Shown: piece after piece, positions 25,106 to 34,778 of the stretch
Layout of the letters: each line of letters starts with the position of its first letter
How positions within the stretch are numbered: position 1 is the stretch's first letter
From: Promethearchaeia archaeon
GTDB lineage: Archaea; Asgardarchaeota; Lokiarchaeia; Sigyniarchaeales; SOKP01
Reading direction: 5' to 3'
Assembly (NCBI GenBank): GCA_029856145.1
Contig: JAHQWK010000023.1
Coordinates: forward strand, 1 to 64,000
DNA length: 64,000 nt
Notes under the pieces: model-generated
Seen by the model: only the letters and a program-made list of their open reading frames with translations
Told to the model about the DNA's origin: nothing
Database searches by the model: none
Translations under genes and position numbers: made by a program

Positions 25106-25384
25106 ATGGCTGGAATAAAAGAGTTAAAAGAAGAACTTTCTGAAATGCGAACCAGTATGGACCGATTAACGGAAGAATTGCACGAAACCAATTTAGCTAT
25201 TAGAGAATCCTTAAAATTAACTTCTGAAACAATTCGAGAAGCAAGTGAAACATTTTCAAAAGCATTAGAGGATGCCATGAATAGGATGTCAGATTTAACA
25301 ATTCAGATGAATATTAGAGATACAATTCTTAAAAATCTCGGAATTGATGGAATGATTCCGGATTTTCTAAAGAAAAAGAAATAA
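25106..25384 (+). CDS. Small coiled-coil protein
   Basis: 92 residues, almost entirely a heptad-rich charged helix (IKELKEELSEMRTSMDRL..., SETIREASETFSKALEDAM...), ending in a short GIDGMIPDFLKKKK tail. No enzyme motif. It probably forms a dimeric or higher coiled coil and may serve as an adaptor. The opposite-strand membrane gene ends 3 bases beyond its stop. Confidence 0.6.
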   Translation: MAGIKELKEELSEMRTSMDRLTEELHETNLAIRESLKLTSETIREASETFSKALEDAMNRMSDLTIQMNIRDTILKNLGIDGMIPDFLKKKK

Positions 25385-25387
25385 CGT

Positions 25388-25582
25388 TTACATTTTTTGC
25401 TGTCCTTCCCACCTTTTAGCAACAAAATATAGGATAACAAGCGAGATGATATAAACTATCGTAATTAATGGCCATAAAATAACTTCATTTGGCTTGTTTT
25501 CGATTATTCCCATAATCGCTTTATAAATAAAAAAGATACTAAACAATGCTAAAAGTCGAATGGCAGATTTTATTCTATCCAT
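25388..25582 (-). CDS. Small two-helix membrane protein
   Basis: 64 residues with two hydrophobic segments (about 8-26 and 36-54) joined by a short polar loop (ENKPNEV). Basic residues precede the first helix and follow the second (AKRWEGQQ), so both ends are probably cytoplasmic. No family recognised. It is convergent with the coiled-coil gene. Confidence 0.5.
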   Translation of the reverse strand: MDRIKSAIRLLALFSIFFIYKAIMGIIENKPNEVILWPLITIVYIISLVILYFVAKRWEGQQKM

Positions 25583-25679
25583 GATTCTTTACAAATTTTT
25601 ATTTAATATTTAAAATATTATAATACTTAAAATTAAAAGTATAATAAAGAATAATTATAAACCTATATTAAAGAAGAAA

Positions 25680-25883
25680 ATGTCGGAAAGAAATCCTCCT
25701 ATTTGTTATAGTTGTGGCACTAGTTGTGAAGATAATATGGAAAACACTCATTATTGTATATGTGATATTGCTATTTGCCATGAGTGCATTAATTCTGTTA
25801 AGAAAAATGATACAACCTGGATTTGTCCCCAATGTAAAGAAGAAAACGATATTGAAAAAAGCTTACTGTTCCGATCTACTTAA
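25680..25883 (+). CDS. Small PHD/RING-like zinc-finger protein
   Basis: 67 residues holding four metal-ligand pairs: C9-x2-C12, C26-x-C28, C33-x2-C36 and C49-x2-C52, with Trp47 two residues before the seventh Cys. The spacing (2, 13, 1, 4, 2, 12, 2) is that of a cross-brace finger of the PHD/RING class, with Cys at the usual His position; the Trp placement is more PHD-like. Stand-alone small RING proteins act as E3 factors in some archaeal ubiquitin-like systems, so this is a candidate adaptor or E3. No ubiquitin genes are nearby, so the role is unproven. Confidence 0.6.
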   Translation: MSERNPPICYSCGTSCEDNMENTHYCICDIAICHECINSVKKNDTTWICPQCKEENDIEKSLLFRST

Positions 25884-26088
25884 TTCTTTATAGGAAATAA
25901 TTTTTATAAGAATCAGTTTAATTATATGATTAATAGCCTATGATGAAAAAAAACTCATAATGATTCCTATATGATTAAATCTTGGAAGACTGAGGCTTAC
26001 TAACCAACTAAACACTAAAAACTCAAAAAGATAAATAAGTTTTCATTACTTTACCTATTAAAGAAAATTATATTTATTTAGATTTAAC

Positions 26089-26577
26089 ATGTCAACTAAT
26101 ATTATATCAAAAGTCGTGGAGTTGGATAATTGTAATAAAGATATGCTTATAAAAGCGATCTTTAAACCAGAGTTTTGGGTAATGATAAACCCTGCAAAAT
26201 CAATGCAAGCGGAATTTACATCCCCGAACGTATTATATACTAAAATAATTGATGAAATCATTAATATTAAAATTGAAATGGAAGGCGAATTGGTATTACA
26301 AGATAATGGGGAGCAAGAAGAAGGGAAAGGACGATTGATTGAATTGAATGTTCGAAACAATAAAGATGTCAGAGAATTAGAAGGTCGAATGCGGATAAAA
26401 GCAATTTCCAATAATAAATCGAAAATAGGAGTATTCATAAATAGTTTTAAATTGGGTAGTGATTTTCTTGGGTTAATTGGAAGAAAAGCGGCAGAACTCG
26501 CATTGAGAACTAAGATAACAGATATGTTGCGAAATTTAGAGAAATGGGTGAAATCTAAATCTTTAGAGGATTTATAA
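26089..26577 (+). CDS. START/SRPBCC-like fold protein, hypothetical
   Basis: 162 residues. The order of elements (a first strand and helices, then several antiparallel strands INIKIEMEGELVLQD, GKGRLIELNV, LEGRMRIKAIS, KIGVFINSFKL and a long C-terminal helix) fits the helix-grip fold of START/polyketide-cyclase-like proteins that bind hydrophobic ligands. No specific family motif is identified. It lies 77 bases upstream of the longin-like gene on the same strand, probably with it in one transcript. Confidence 0.5.
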   Translation: MSTNIISKVVELDNCNKDMLIKAIFKPEFWVMINPAKSMQAEFTSPNVLYTKIIDEIINIKIEMEGELVLQDNGEQEEGKGRLIELNVRNNKDVRELEGRMRIKAISNNKSKIGVFINSFKLGSDFLGLIGRKAAELALRTKITDMLRNLEKWVKSKSLEDL

Positions 26578-26654
26578 TAGTATCGATATACTAGAGATTA
26601 ATTAAGATAAATACATAACATTTATTGAGTACTTTGAAAAACAAGGGTTAAAAA

Positions 26655-27500
26655 ATGAATATTTGGATTATGGAATCAGATAGTGGAATCACATTAGTTT
26701 ACAAGCCATACATGGATTTTCCTATAAATGAGGATCTTGTTTCTGGATTATTGACAGCGCTAAACCAATTTACTATTGTAGAATTTAAACAAGGAATAGA
26801 ATCTATTGAAATGGGTGGTCTTAGATGGGTATACATAATGGATAAAGGGACAAACCTTTTATTTATAGGCGCAGACTCTAAGGAGGTTACAGCGGAAACT
26901 TTAAGAGCTCGATTAGATGTGATACGGCAAACTTTTATCTTACAATATGCCCATGAAAAAAATAAATGGGGTAGTAAGTGGGCTGGAAACGTGGAGATCT
27001 ATAAACCTTTCGAGAATGTAATTGATGAGTTTTATACTCAATGGAAACAAGCAGAACATATTACTACAGTTGCTGAATTTTTTGATGTCATAGGAATTTT
27101 TCAACAAATATTAAACTTAGTCATTAACGTAATAGAAGGTCATTTACCTAAAAAGAAGAAGCAACGAATTTATGATAGAATTGAAGAAATGTTTAAACAA
27201 TATTCAAATCTAGAAATTGTCCAAAAAAATCCTGAGCTAAGTAAAATTTCATTTGTAAAAAATGTTGGATTCAATATCATTGGTATAGATCCAATGAATA
27301 GTGATATGTATCTTGTAGAAAAACAAATTATAAATTTAATTAGACAACTTGTAGAAATTCTTAAAACAGAAGAGGGATATTTTCCCAGTTTAAAATATTT
27401 CATTGAAGAGAACGTTTTCGATTATTTATTATCAAACTTTAGTTTCTTAAATGATTTGAACTTATTTACATTTTTACTACAACTTTTTCTAATGAAATGA
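26655..27500 (+). CDS. Longin-like domain protein, paralogue B
   Basis: 281 residues, the same length as the paralogue at 8252-9097 and clearly related along its whole length (SIEMGGLRWVYI shared; EFFDVIGIFQQILNLV against DFFDILGIFQKILIML). The N-terminal about 110 residues have a longin/profilin-like strand-helix-strand pattern; the rest is helical. Such proteins in Asgard genomes are proposed partners of small GTPases. The gene ends in TGA, which shows that TGA serves as a stop here. Confidence 0.6.
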   Translation: MNIWIMESDSGITLVYKPYMDFPINEDLVSGLLTALNQFTIVEFKQGIESIEMGGLRWVYIMDKGTNLLFIGADSKEVTAETLRARLDVIRQTFILQYAHEKNKWGSKWAGNVEIYKPFENVIDEFYTQWKQAEHITTVAEFFDVIGIFQQILNLVINVIEGHLPKKKKQRIYDRIEEMFKQYSNLEIVQKNPELSKISFVKNVGFNIIGIDPMNSDMYLVEKQIINLIRQLVEILKTEEGYFPSLKYFIEENVFDYLLSNFSFLNDLNLFTFLLQLFLMK

Positions 27501-27670
27501 GTTAATTTCAATCTATTTGTTATTACAAAGATCTATAAATGAGAATTCAGTAAATCCATTGAAGATTTTAATGTATTCCTTTTAAAAGTAAAATGGAGTT
27601 AATTTAAATAGATTTATTAAACGAAGTTTATTTAATTTATTAATTGACTTCGAATAATTAACTTCATAAA

Positions 27671-28969
27671 ATGATAGAAACTGTACTGCTCATTGTCATT
27701 TTCGTTTTGTTTTTTTTTATTATTTTAAGTTATTCAAAGTCTAATTTAGATTTTGTAGCAATTTCTCTATTATGTTGTTTTATTGCTGCTGCAATAACAT
27801 TTATGGTTGTAGGAACAACAATAGATACATTCATTTTATCTATTGAATGGGAAGCAATTATCATTATATTAAGCATGAGTATTATTACAAAAATAGCCCA
27901 AGATTCAAATATTTTAGAATTTGTGGCGGTTAAACTTTTTAAATTATCAAGGGGAGAGCAAAGAATTTTTTTCTGGCTTCTCTGCACAATTACAACTCTT
28001 TTAGCGGCAATAATAAGTGATATAATTGTTGTTTTGATTTTAGCACCAATTGTTATAAGACTTTGCCATTTTCTAAAAATTAGAGCTGGCACATACCTCC
28101 TAGGTATGACTGTGTGTATTAATATAGGAAGCATCATCACTCCGTTCTCGAGTGGAGAAAATATTATAATATCTACAGCATTTAATCTTAATACTATTTA
28201 TTTCATCCAATATTATTGGATTTTTTCTTTCTTTTTATTATTTATGACAATTTTTTTAATAGATAGATTTATTTTAAGAAAAGAACCAAAAATAGAGGAT
28301 CGTCAAAAGAAATTTGTTATCGATTTAATAGACACTGATATTATGGTAAAGAATAAAAAAATGTTTTATTTCAATAGCATTGCCATAATATTAACCATTA
28401 TTTTATTTACTGCTCTTCCCCTGTTATATTTAACAGCGGGAGTTTCCGCCTTAATTCTAGTTTTAGTAAATAGAAATTATACGAAAAAGCCTATGAGTGA
28501 ACTATTAAAAGATATTGAATGGGAGATTATTTTTTTCTTTATCAGCTTATATGTTGTAATAAAGTGTCTTTTAGAAGCTGGTTTTCAAGATTTAATTGCT
28601 TTAATTCCTTTTGGAAGCATAGATCCCTTTCTTTTATCGTTTATTATACTTATCATAATTAGCTTCATCTCAGGAGTAGTCGCCAACACGCCAACTGCAT
28701 TAATTTTTATACCGATAATAACGACTTTAATTGATACTGGTTTCTCATCAGTTCCTTTGTTTTTTTCATTCATAATCGGTATTAATTTAGGTGGGAATTT
28801 TATACCTCAGGGAGCAGCTTGTGATATGATGACTTTAAAAATAGCAAGAGACTCAGGTGTAGAAAACCTAAATTATAAACGTTTATTAAAAATGGGAGCT
28901 ACTTTTGCACTAGTTCATTTAGGAATTTCGATTCTTTTTCTACTGATCTTAGTACCGATTTTTGGATAA
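27671..28969 (+). CDS. ArsB/NhaD-type ion transporter (IT superfamily)
   Basis: 432 residues with 11-12 hydrophobic helices in two repeated halves. Loop motifs typical of the ArsB/NhaD/P-protein group are present: SDIIVVLILAPIVI and NIGSIITPFSSGENII in the first half, and VVANTPTALIFIPI and GGNFIPQGAACDMMTLKIA in the second. Members export arsenite, exchange Na+ for H+, or carry organic anions. No arsenic genes lie nearby, so the substrate is open. Monocistronic. Confidence 0.85.
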   Translation: MIETVLLIVIFVLFFFIILSYSKSNLDFVAISLLCCFIAAAITFMVVGTTIDTFILSIEWEAIIIILSMSIITKIAQDSNILEFVAVKLFKLSRGEQRIFFWLLCTITTLLAAIISDIIVVLILAPIVIRLCHFLKIRAGTYLLGMTVCINIGSIITPFSSGENIIISTAFNLNTIYFIQYYWIFSFFLLFMTIFLIDRFILRKEPKIEDRQKKFVIDLIDTDIMVKNKKMFYFNSIAIILTIILFTALPLLYLTAGVSALILVLVNRNYTKKPMSELLKDIEWEIIFFFISLYVVIKCLLEAGFQDLIALIPFGSIDPFLLSFIILIIISFISGVVANTPTALIFIPIITTLIDTGFSSVPLFFSFIIGINLGGNFIPQGAACDMMTLKIARDSGVENLNYKRLLKMGATFALVHLGISILFLLILVPIFG

Positions 28970-29019
28970 AATTAATAACAAAAAAAGAAAAAAGAAATTT
29001 TAACTATAAGATTTAAAAT

Positions 29020-30270
29020 TTAAATCCATCCTCTCAAGCGCATTGCTGTCAATACACGCTCCAGAGAAATCATATAGGCACCCATACGATTATGGGTATC
29101 GAATTTCTGAGATTGCTCAATTGTAGAACGATAAGCTCTTGTCATAACCCTATCTAATGCCTCAAAAACCTCTTTCTCTGTCCAGAAATAGCGATAATAT
29201 CCTTGCACCATTTCAAAATAGGATACAGTGACTCCACCTGCATTACATAGAAAATCTGGAATAATAAGTACTCCTTTTTCAAATAGAGTTTGGTCTGCAT
29301 CTGGTGTTGTAGGTCCATTGGCAAGTTCAGCAATTATTTTTGTGTTTATATTGTTAGCATTTTTTCTAGTTATCACATTTTCAAGTGCAGCAGGGACAAG
29401 TATATCACATTCTAATTCTAATAATTCTTCGTTCGATATTTCTTTAGTTCCTTTTAAACCTACAACTGTTCGTGTTTTTTCTTTAAATTCTGCTGCGACG
29501 TGAGGATCTATTCCATCTCTATCATAAATACCTCCTCTAGAATCAGAAACGGCTATTATTTTACAATTATAATCATCCTTAAGTAGTTTTGCTGCCCAAG
29601 ATCCAGCATTTCCATATCCTTGAACTACTGCTGTTGCTCCATTTAAATCTAAACCAATATCTTTTGCTGCCTCTCTGACAGTAAATACGCCTCCTTTGGC
29701 TGTGGCAATTGAACGCCCTGCACTTCCTCCCAATGGTAAAGGTTTTCCTGTAATAACGGAAGGTGCATGATGACGTACTATTTTTTCGTACTCATCCATC
29801 ATCCACGCCATTATTTGAGGATTAGTATAAACGTCTGGGGCAGGAACATCAATAGTTGGTCCGATAATATCAGCGAGTTGTCTAATATAACTTCTTGCGA
29901 GGGTTTCAATCTCCCGATTACTCATTTCTTTAGGATTACATATAATTCCTCCTTTCGCACCACCTAATGGGATATCTACGCATGCTGTTTTCCATGTCAT
30001 CCAAGCTGATAAAGCTTTCACTAATGAAGCACTTTCCTCAGGATGCCATCTTATTCCTCCTTTCATAGGACCTCTCGCAGAGTTGTATTGAGATCGAAAA
30101 CCCTTGAACGTCTTTAAGGAGCCGTCGTCCATTTTCATTGTAAGTTTAATTTCAACAAATCTTTCTGGTTCACTTAGAGCGGTATAAATTTCACTATCAT
30201 AATTAGCTAATTTACAAGCATCAGAAAGTTGTTTCTGAGATATTTTAAAGGGGTCTAGTATTTCACTCAT
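29020..30270 (-). CDS. gdhA: Glutamate dehydrogenase (Glu/Leu/Phe/Val family)
   Basis: 416 residues, the length of hexameric archaeal GDH. Signatures: [10 protein letters not shown], the catalytic lysine region [25 protein letters not shown] and the NAD(P) fold [17 protein letters not shown]. It interconverts glutamate and 2-oxoglutarate plus ammonia. The neighbourhood (NfnSL next, glutamine synthetase further on) supports nitrogen assimilation or amino-acid fermentation. Cofactor preference cannot be read securely from sequence. Confidence 0.95.
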   Translation of the reverse strand: MSEILDPFKISQKQLSDACKLANYDSEIYTALSEPERFVEIKLTMKMDDGSLKTFKGFRSQYNSARGPMKGGIRWHPEESASLVKALSAWMTWKTACVDIPLGGAKGGIICNPKEMSNREIETLARSYIRQLADIIGPTIDVPAPDVYTNPQIMAWMMDEYEKIVRHHAPSVITGKPLPLGGSAGRSIATAKGGVFTVREAAKDIGLDLNGATAVVQGYGNAGSWAAKLLKDDYNCKIIAVSDSRGGIYDRDGIDPHVAAEFKEKTRTVVGLKGTKEISNEELLELECDILVPAALENVITRKNANNINTKIIAELANGPTTPDADQTLFEKGVLIIPDFLCNAGGVTVSYFEMVQGYYRYFWTEKEVFEALDRVMTRAYRSTIEQSQKFDTHNRMGAYMISLERVLTAMRLRGWI

Positions 30271-30487
30271 TTTAATTTCACTTTTTTTATATTGCTCTGG
30301 AATGAATTTTGTTCAATTTTAATATCAACGAATACAAATTTTCTGAAGAAATTTTATATTTCTATTTAATTAAATTGAATAATTAATTAAATAAAGCAAT
30401 AAAAATTAAAGTTTACTTTGAAGGATTTCCCAGATCTTTCCCACACATTAAATTTGTTTTTACGTTAAAGCAACAGATTATATGGTT

Positions 30488-31876
30488 TTAAAGAAATTTC
30501 GATCTTAAATATTCATTCATAGCTTTAGCTGCTTGTCTTCCAGCACCCATAGCACTTATGACAGTTGCTGAACCGGTTACAATATCTCCACCAGCAAAGA
30601 TTCCTTCTAAATTTGTTTTTCCATTTTCATCAGCTTCAATATAACCCCATTTAGTTAATTTTAATTCTGGAATTGACTTTGTTAAAATTGGATTTGCATT
30701 TGCACCAATTGCTATAATAACAGTATCACATTTTATTAAAAACTCTGAGTTTTCGATTGGAATCGGTCTTGGTCTTCCAGAAGCATCAGGTTCCCCTAAT
30801 TTCATCTTAATAACTTCAATTTTATTAACAACTCCATCATGGTCTCCTAAAAATCTTACAGGATTTGATAAAAATTGAAATTCAATTCCTTCCTCTACGG
30901 CATGATGATATTCTTCTTTTCTTGCGGGCATTTCAGCTTCACTTCGCCTATAGACAACAATAACTTTTTCAGCGCCTAGTCTTATTGCAACACGAGCAGA
31001 ATCTAAAGCAACATTACCTCCTCCTATAACAGTAATGAGTTTTCCTATTTTTATAGGTGTATCATATTCAGGAAATTTATATGCTTTCATTAAATTTGCT
31101 CTTGTTAAAAACTCATTCGCTGTCAGAACGCCATTTAGATTAATTCCTGAGATCTTCCTCATAGAGGGTAATCCCGCACCTACACCAATGAAGAATGCTT
31201 TATAGCCCATATCTTTCAATTCATCAATCAATAAAGTCTTTCCAATGATCCTATTATATTCAATTTTAATCCCTAGCATTTTTAAAGTCTCAATTTCATC
31301 CTCAACAATCTCTTTAGGGAGTCTAAATTCTGGTATTCCATAAACTAAAACGCCACCCCCTTTATGAAACGCTTCAAAAATTGTTACATCAAATCCAAAT
31401 CTGGCAAGATCAGCAGCGCAAGTAAGTCCTGCTGGACCTGATCCGATTACGGCTACTTTTATGTTATTTGGAGCCTCACAATCTGGACACTCCTTCAATT
31501 CATTTCTTTTTTCCCAATCTGCGACATATCTCTCAAGTGCTCCAATCGCAACAGGTTCCCACCTTTTACTTAATATACAAGCTTTTTCACACTGGACTTC
31601 TTGAGGGCATACTCTTCCACATATCGCAGGTAAAATGTTATAATCCTTTATACTGCGAATTGCTTCTAATAAATTATCTTCCTTAATTAACCTGATAAAA
31701 TTTGGGATATCAATATTGACAGGGCAACCATTTATACACTTAGGGTCACCACATTGTAGACATCTTTCTACTTCCGTTTTTGCCATTTCTTCAGTAAAAC
31801 CTAAAGCAACTTCTGAAAAATTATGAATTCTTTTGGTAGGATCCTGTTCTCTCATTTTTTGTCTTGGTATTTTCAC
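30488..31876 (-). CDS. nfnL: NfnL/SudA-type FAD- and FeS-containing oxidoreductase subunit (GltD-like)
   Basis: 462 residues from a GTG. The N-terminal FeS motif is C39-x2-C42-x4-C47-x3-C51, with a further group CGRVCPQEVQCEKAC. The FAD site is VIGSGPAGLTCAADLARFG (18 residues shown from the second), and the NADPH site is VIGGGNVALDSARVAIRLG. It belongs to the glutamate-synthase small-chain family. The preceding gene is the small flavin/[2Fe-2S] partner, so the pair is NfnSL (NADH-dependent reduced ferredoxin:NADP+ oxidoreductase) or sulfide dehydrogenase, rather than glutamate synthase. The genes are 15 bases apart. Confidence 0.88.
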   Translation of the reverse strand: MKIPRQKMREQDPTKRIHNFSEVALGFTEEMAKTEVERCLQCGDPKCINGCPVNIDIPNFIRLIKEDNLLEAIRSIKDYNILPAICGRVCPQEVQCEKACILSKRWEPVAIGALERYVADWEKRNELKECPDCEAPNNIKVAVIGSGPAGLTCAADLARFGFDVTIFEAFHKGGGVLVYGIPEFRLPKEIVEDEIETLKMLGIKIEYNRIIGKTLLIDELKDMGYKAFFIGVGAGLPSMRKISGINLNGVLTANEFLTRANLMKAYKFPEYDTPIKIGKLITVIGGGNVALDSARVAIRLGAEKVIVVYRRSEAEMPARKEEYHHAVEEGIEFQFLSNPVRFLGDHDGVVNKIEVIKMKLGEPDASGRPRPIPIENSEFLIKCDTVIIAIGANANPILTKSIPELKLTKWGYIEADENGKTNLEGIFAGGDIVTGSATVISAMGAGRQAAKAMNEYLRSKFL

Positions 31877-31891
31877 TATATAATCCCTCTT

Positions 31892-32761
31892 TTATCCTAT
31901 TTTTAAATTCTTACATTCTTTTTTGTAGAGATCATAGGATTTTTTTTCAAATTCGGCAAATCTTTTTTCTCTATTTAACAAAATATCAAAATCCACAATA
32001 TGACCATCAACATCAGGACCTTCAACACAAGCAAAATGGATTTCACCGTCTTTTGCCGGGAATCTACACCCCCCACACATTCCTGTACCGTCTATCATTA
32101 TAGTATTTAAAGATACAAATGTTTTTACCTTTGGTAAACCTTCAATACCACTTGTTAGTTCTGCAACGTTTTTCATCATTATCATGGGACCGATTGTTAT
32201 TACTAAGCTAATTTTATCTTTATTAATTATCTCTCTTAGAGGTTTAGTAACAAATCCTTCTACGCCTTCACTTCCATCATTGGTACAAATAATTACTCTT
32301 TCACTAACCTCAGCCATTTTTTCTCTCCAAAATACAAGATCTTTAGTTCGAGCCCCTAATATTGAGATGATTCTATTACCCGCTTGCTTTAATTCTTTTG
32401 CTTGAGGATAACAAGGAGCAATTCCCACACCACCACCAATTATAATTATTGGATGTTCATATTTCTCTACGTGTATCTTATTTCCTAAAGGTCCGACTAC
32501 ATCTAAAATTTCATCACCTTCATCTTGATGAGAAAGTAATAATGTAGATTTTCCTACAACTTGAATCACAAGTGTAATAATACCTTTTTCTCTATCATAA
32601 TCAGCGATGGTAAGAGGTATTCTTTCTCCCCTTTCGTTAATTCTAATTAAGACAAAATTCCCTGCAAATGCTTTTTTTGCTATAAGTGGAGCATATATAT
32701 CCATCTCATATAATGTACCACTATTTCCAAGTTGAATTTTTTTCAAAATCTTATAAGGCAA
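31892..32761 (-). CDS. nfnS: NfnS/SudB-type FAD/NAD-binding subunit with [2Fe-2S] cluster
   Basis: 289 residues from a TTG. It belongs to the dihydroorotate-dehydrogenase electron-transfer (PyrK/SudB) family: flavin-binding barrel, then IIIIGGGVGIAPCYPQ for NAD, then the cluster ligands Asp224, Cys229, Cys232 and Cys245 (MIDGTGMCGGCRF...FACVEGP). The Asp ligand is characteristic of NfnS. With NfnL it would bifurcate electrons between NADPH, NAD+ and ferredoxin, balancing redox pools in an anaerobe. Confidence 0.88.
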   Translation of the reverse strand: MPYKILKKIQLGNSGTLYEMDIYAPLIAKKAFAGNFVLIRINERGERIPLTIADYDREKGIITLVIQVVGKSTLLLSHQDEGDEILDVVGPLGNKIHVEKYEHPIIIIGGGVGIAPCYPQAKELKQAGNRIISILGARTKDLVFWREKMAEVSERVIICTNDGSEGVEGFVTKPLREIINKDKISLVITIGPMIMMKNVAELTSGIEGLPKVKTFVSLNTIMIDGTGMCGGCRFPAKDGEIHFACVEGPDVDGHIVDFDILLNREKRFAEFEKKSYDLYKKECKNLKIG

Positions 32762-33115
32762 TATTAACCATCTTAATTTTGATTATAAATCACAGATTAA
32801 TTTTAAATAAAAACTCATTTTCTAATTGAAGGTATAATTTAATCTAAAAAAATATTTTCTTATATACAATAGTAACGGGAATTCATTCCCTCATTTCGCT
32901 TGCAATTTGAGTATAGAAAATAAATGAAAGTGATGTAATGTTCTAAGTCCATTTAATAAAAAACTCTAATTAGAAAAAAACTAATTGACTAATTGATAAA
33001 ATTAATTTTCTAAAAAGCTTTTTAAATATTAAGAATAAATTATTTCCAATTTATTAAATATAATTTAATATAGTTTTAGCAACAATTCTCATAATCTCTT
33101 TAATATTTAGTAATT
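32762..33115. other. Divergent intergenic region, promoters only
   Basis: Lies between the nfnS and guaA starts. It is very AT-rich. A small inverted repeat (GGGAATTCATTCCC, about 32878-32891) is the only ordered feature. TATA-like stretches (TTTAAATATT near 33020; TTTAATATAG near 33063) could serve guaA. No gene is seen. Confidence 0.4.
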
Positions 33116-34675
33116 ATGGACATTATAGTTGTATTAGATTTTGGTGGACAATACACACATTTAATTAATCGCCGAATACGAGATTTGGGAGTATATTCTG
33201 AAATTTTACCTTATGATGTAGATATTGAAAAATTGAAAAAAAAAAATCCTAAAGCTATTATACTATCTGGTGGTCCAGGAAGTGTTTATGAAAAAAATAG
33301 CCCACAATTAAAGAATGAGTTTTTTGAATTTACTACCAGAAATAAAATTCCAGTTCTAGGGATTTGTTATGGGCATCATTTAATTATGCATCTATTAGGA
33401 GGTAAAATTGAACCTAAAGAAGCTAAAGAATATGGAAGGACTAATCTCATAATTATCGAGCCAGATTTAATATTTGATTCATTAGGAAAAGAAGAAATAG
33501 TGTGGATGTCTCACGGAGACCAGATCACCGAGATTGTTAAAGGATTTAAAGCATATGCTAAAACTGAAACTTGTCCTGTAGCTGCTTATGGGAATCAAGA
33601 AAAGCTATTATATGGGTTTCAATTCCATCCAGAAGTCTCAAATACTCCAAACGGAAATAAAATATTGGAGAATTTCCTATATAAAATTGCTAGTTGTAAA
33701 AAAGAATGGAAATTGGAAGGATGGATTGATAGAACAGTTGAAGAGATAAGAAAAGAAATTGGTCCTAATAATAGGGTTATTTTGGGATTAAGTGGCGGGG
33801 TTGATTCTTCTGTTACTGCTGTTCTTCTTCAAAAAGCAATAGGTGATCGATTGCATTGCATATTTGTCAATAATGGTGTGTTAAGAAAGAATGAAGAAAA
33901 GGAAGTTCAGGAAACGTTTAAAAAGAAATTAAAATTTAAAAATTTTCATTATGTTGATGCAGAAGATCTTTTTCTAAAAAGGCTTGCAGAGGTTGAAGAT
34001 CCTGAAGAAAAACGTCGCATAATTGGGCACACATTTATAGGAGTTTTTGAGAATAAAACTATTGAATTAGAAAAAGCTCATCCAGATATCAAGTATCTCG
34101 CACAAGGTACTATTTATCCTGATCGTGTTGAAACAAGTGCTACAAGTAAAGTTTCAGCCAAAATTAAATCTCACCATAACCTTACCCTCCCAGATGATAT
34201 GAAATTAAAGATAATAGAGCCCTTAAGGGATTTATATAAAGATGAAGTTAGGAAGATTGGTTTAAAATTAGGGTTACCAGAATATATTATAAATCGTCAT
34301 CCATTTCCTGGACCTGGATTAGCAGTAAGAATAGTAGGTCCAATTGATAAAGATAAATTAATGATTTTAAGAAGTGCAGATGAAATTTTAATAGAAGAGA
34401 TTAGAAACGCAGGAATTTATGACCAAATCTGGCAAGCTTTTTGTGTGTTTCTTCCTTTGAAGACTGTTGGAATAATGGGTGATTATCGTACCTATGAATA
34501 CATTTGTTCTATAAGAATAGTTGAATCAACTGATGCGATGACAGCTAATTTTACGAAACTAGATTGGGATCTCCTTGAAAGAATAGGAACTAGAATTGCT
34601 AATGAAGTTAAAGGAATAAATCGTGTTGTGTACGATATTTCAAATAAACCACCCAGTACGATAGAATATGAGTAA
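33116..34675 (+). CDS. guaA: GMP synthase, glutamine-hydrolysing (single chain)
   Basis: 519 residues. The glutaminase half has SGGPGSVYE, the nucleophile Cys84 in LGICYGHH and QFHPEVS; the ATP-pyrophosphatase half has SGGVDS (226-231); and the dimerisation end has RHPFPGPGLAVRI and PPSTIEYE. It makes GMP from XMP with glutamine and ATP. Many archaea split these into two genes (guaAA and guaAB); here they are one chain, as in bacteria. Monocistronic. Confidence 0.96.
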   Translation: MDIIVVLDFGGQYTHLINRRIRDLGVYSEILPYDVDIEKLKKKNPKAIILSGGPGSVYEKNSPQLKNEFFEFTTRNKIPVLGICYGHHLIMHLLGGKIEPKEAKEYGRTNLIIIEPDLIFDSLGKEEIVWMSHGDQITEIVKGFKAYAKTETCPVAAYGNQEKLLYGFQFHPEVSNTPNGNKILENFLYKIASCKKEWKLEGWIDRTVEEIRKEIGPNNRVILGLSGGVDSSVTAVLLQKAIGDRLHCIFVNNGVLRKNEEKEVQETFKKKLKFKNFHYVDAEDLFLKRLAEVEDPEEKRRIIGHTFIGVFENKTIELEKAHPDIKYLAQGTIYPDRVETSATSKVSAKIKSHHNLTLPDDMKLKIIEPLRDLYKDEVRKIGLKLGLPEYIINRHPFPGPGLAVRIVGPIDKDKLMILRSADEILIEEIRNAGIYDQIWQAFCVFLPLKTVGIMGDYRTYEYICSIRIVESTDAMTANFTKLDWDLLERIGTRIANEVKGINRVVYDISNKPPSTIEYE

Positions 34676-34778
34676 ATCATATAATATTGATAATATCTAG
34701 TTTTAAATTTTTTCTAATAGATTTTAATTGGTATGTAAATTAGATCCTATAAAATCATATTTTTATAAATTGATTATA

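Noticed and set aside
34728..34778. N-terminal 17-residue extension of oligoendopeptidase F from a TTG
   Set aside because: Poorly coding; the ATG at 34779 begins the conserved WDLTEIY region after five residues.
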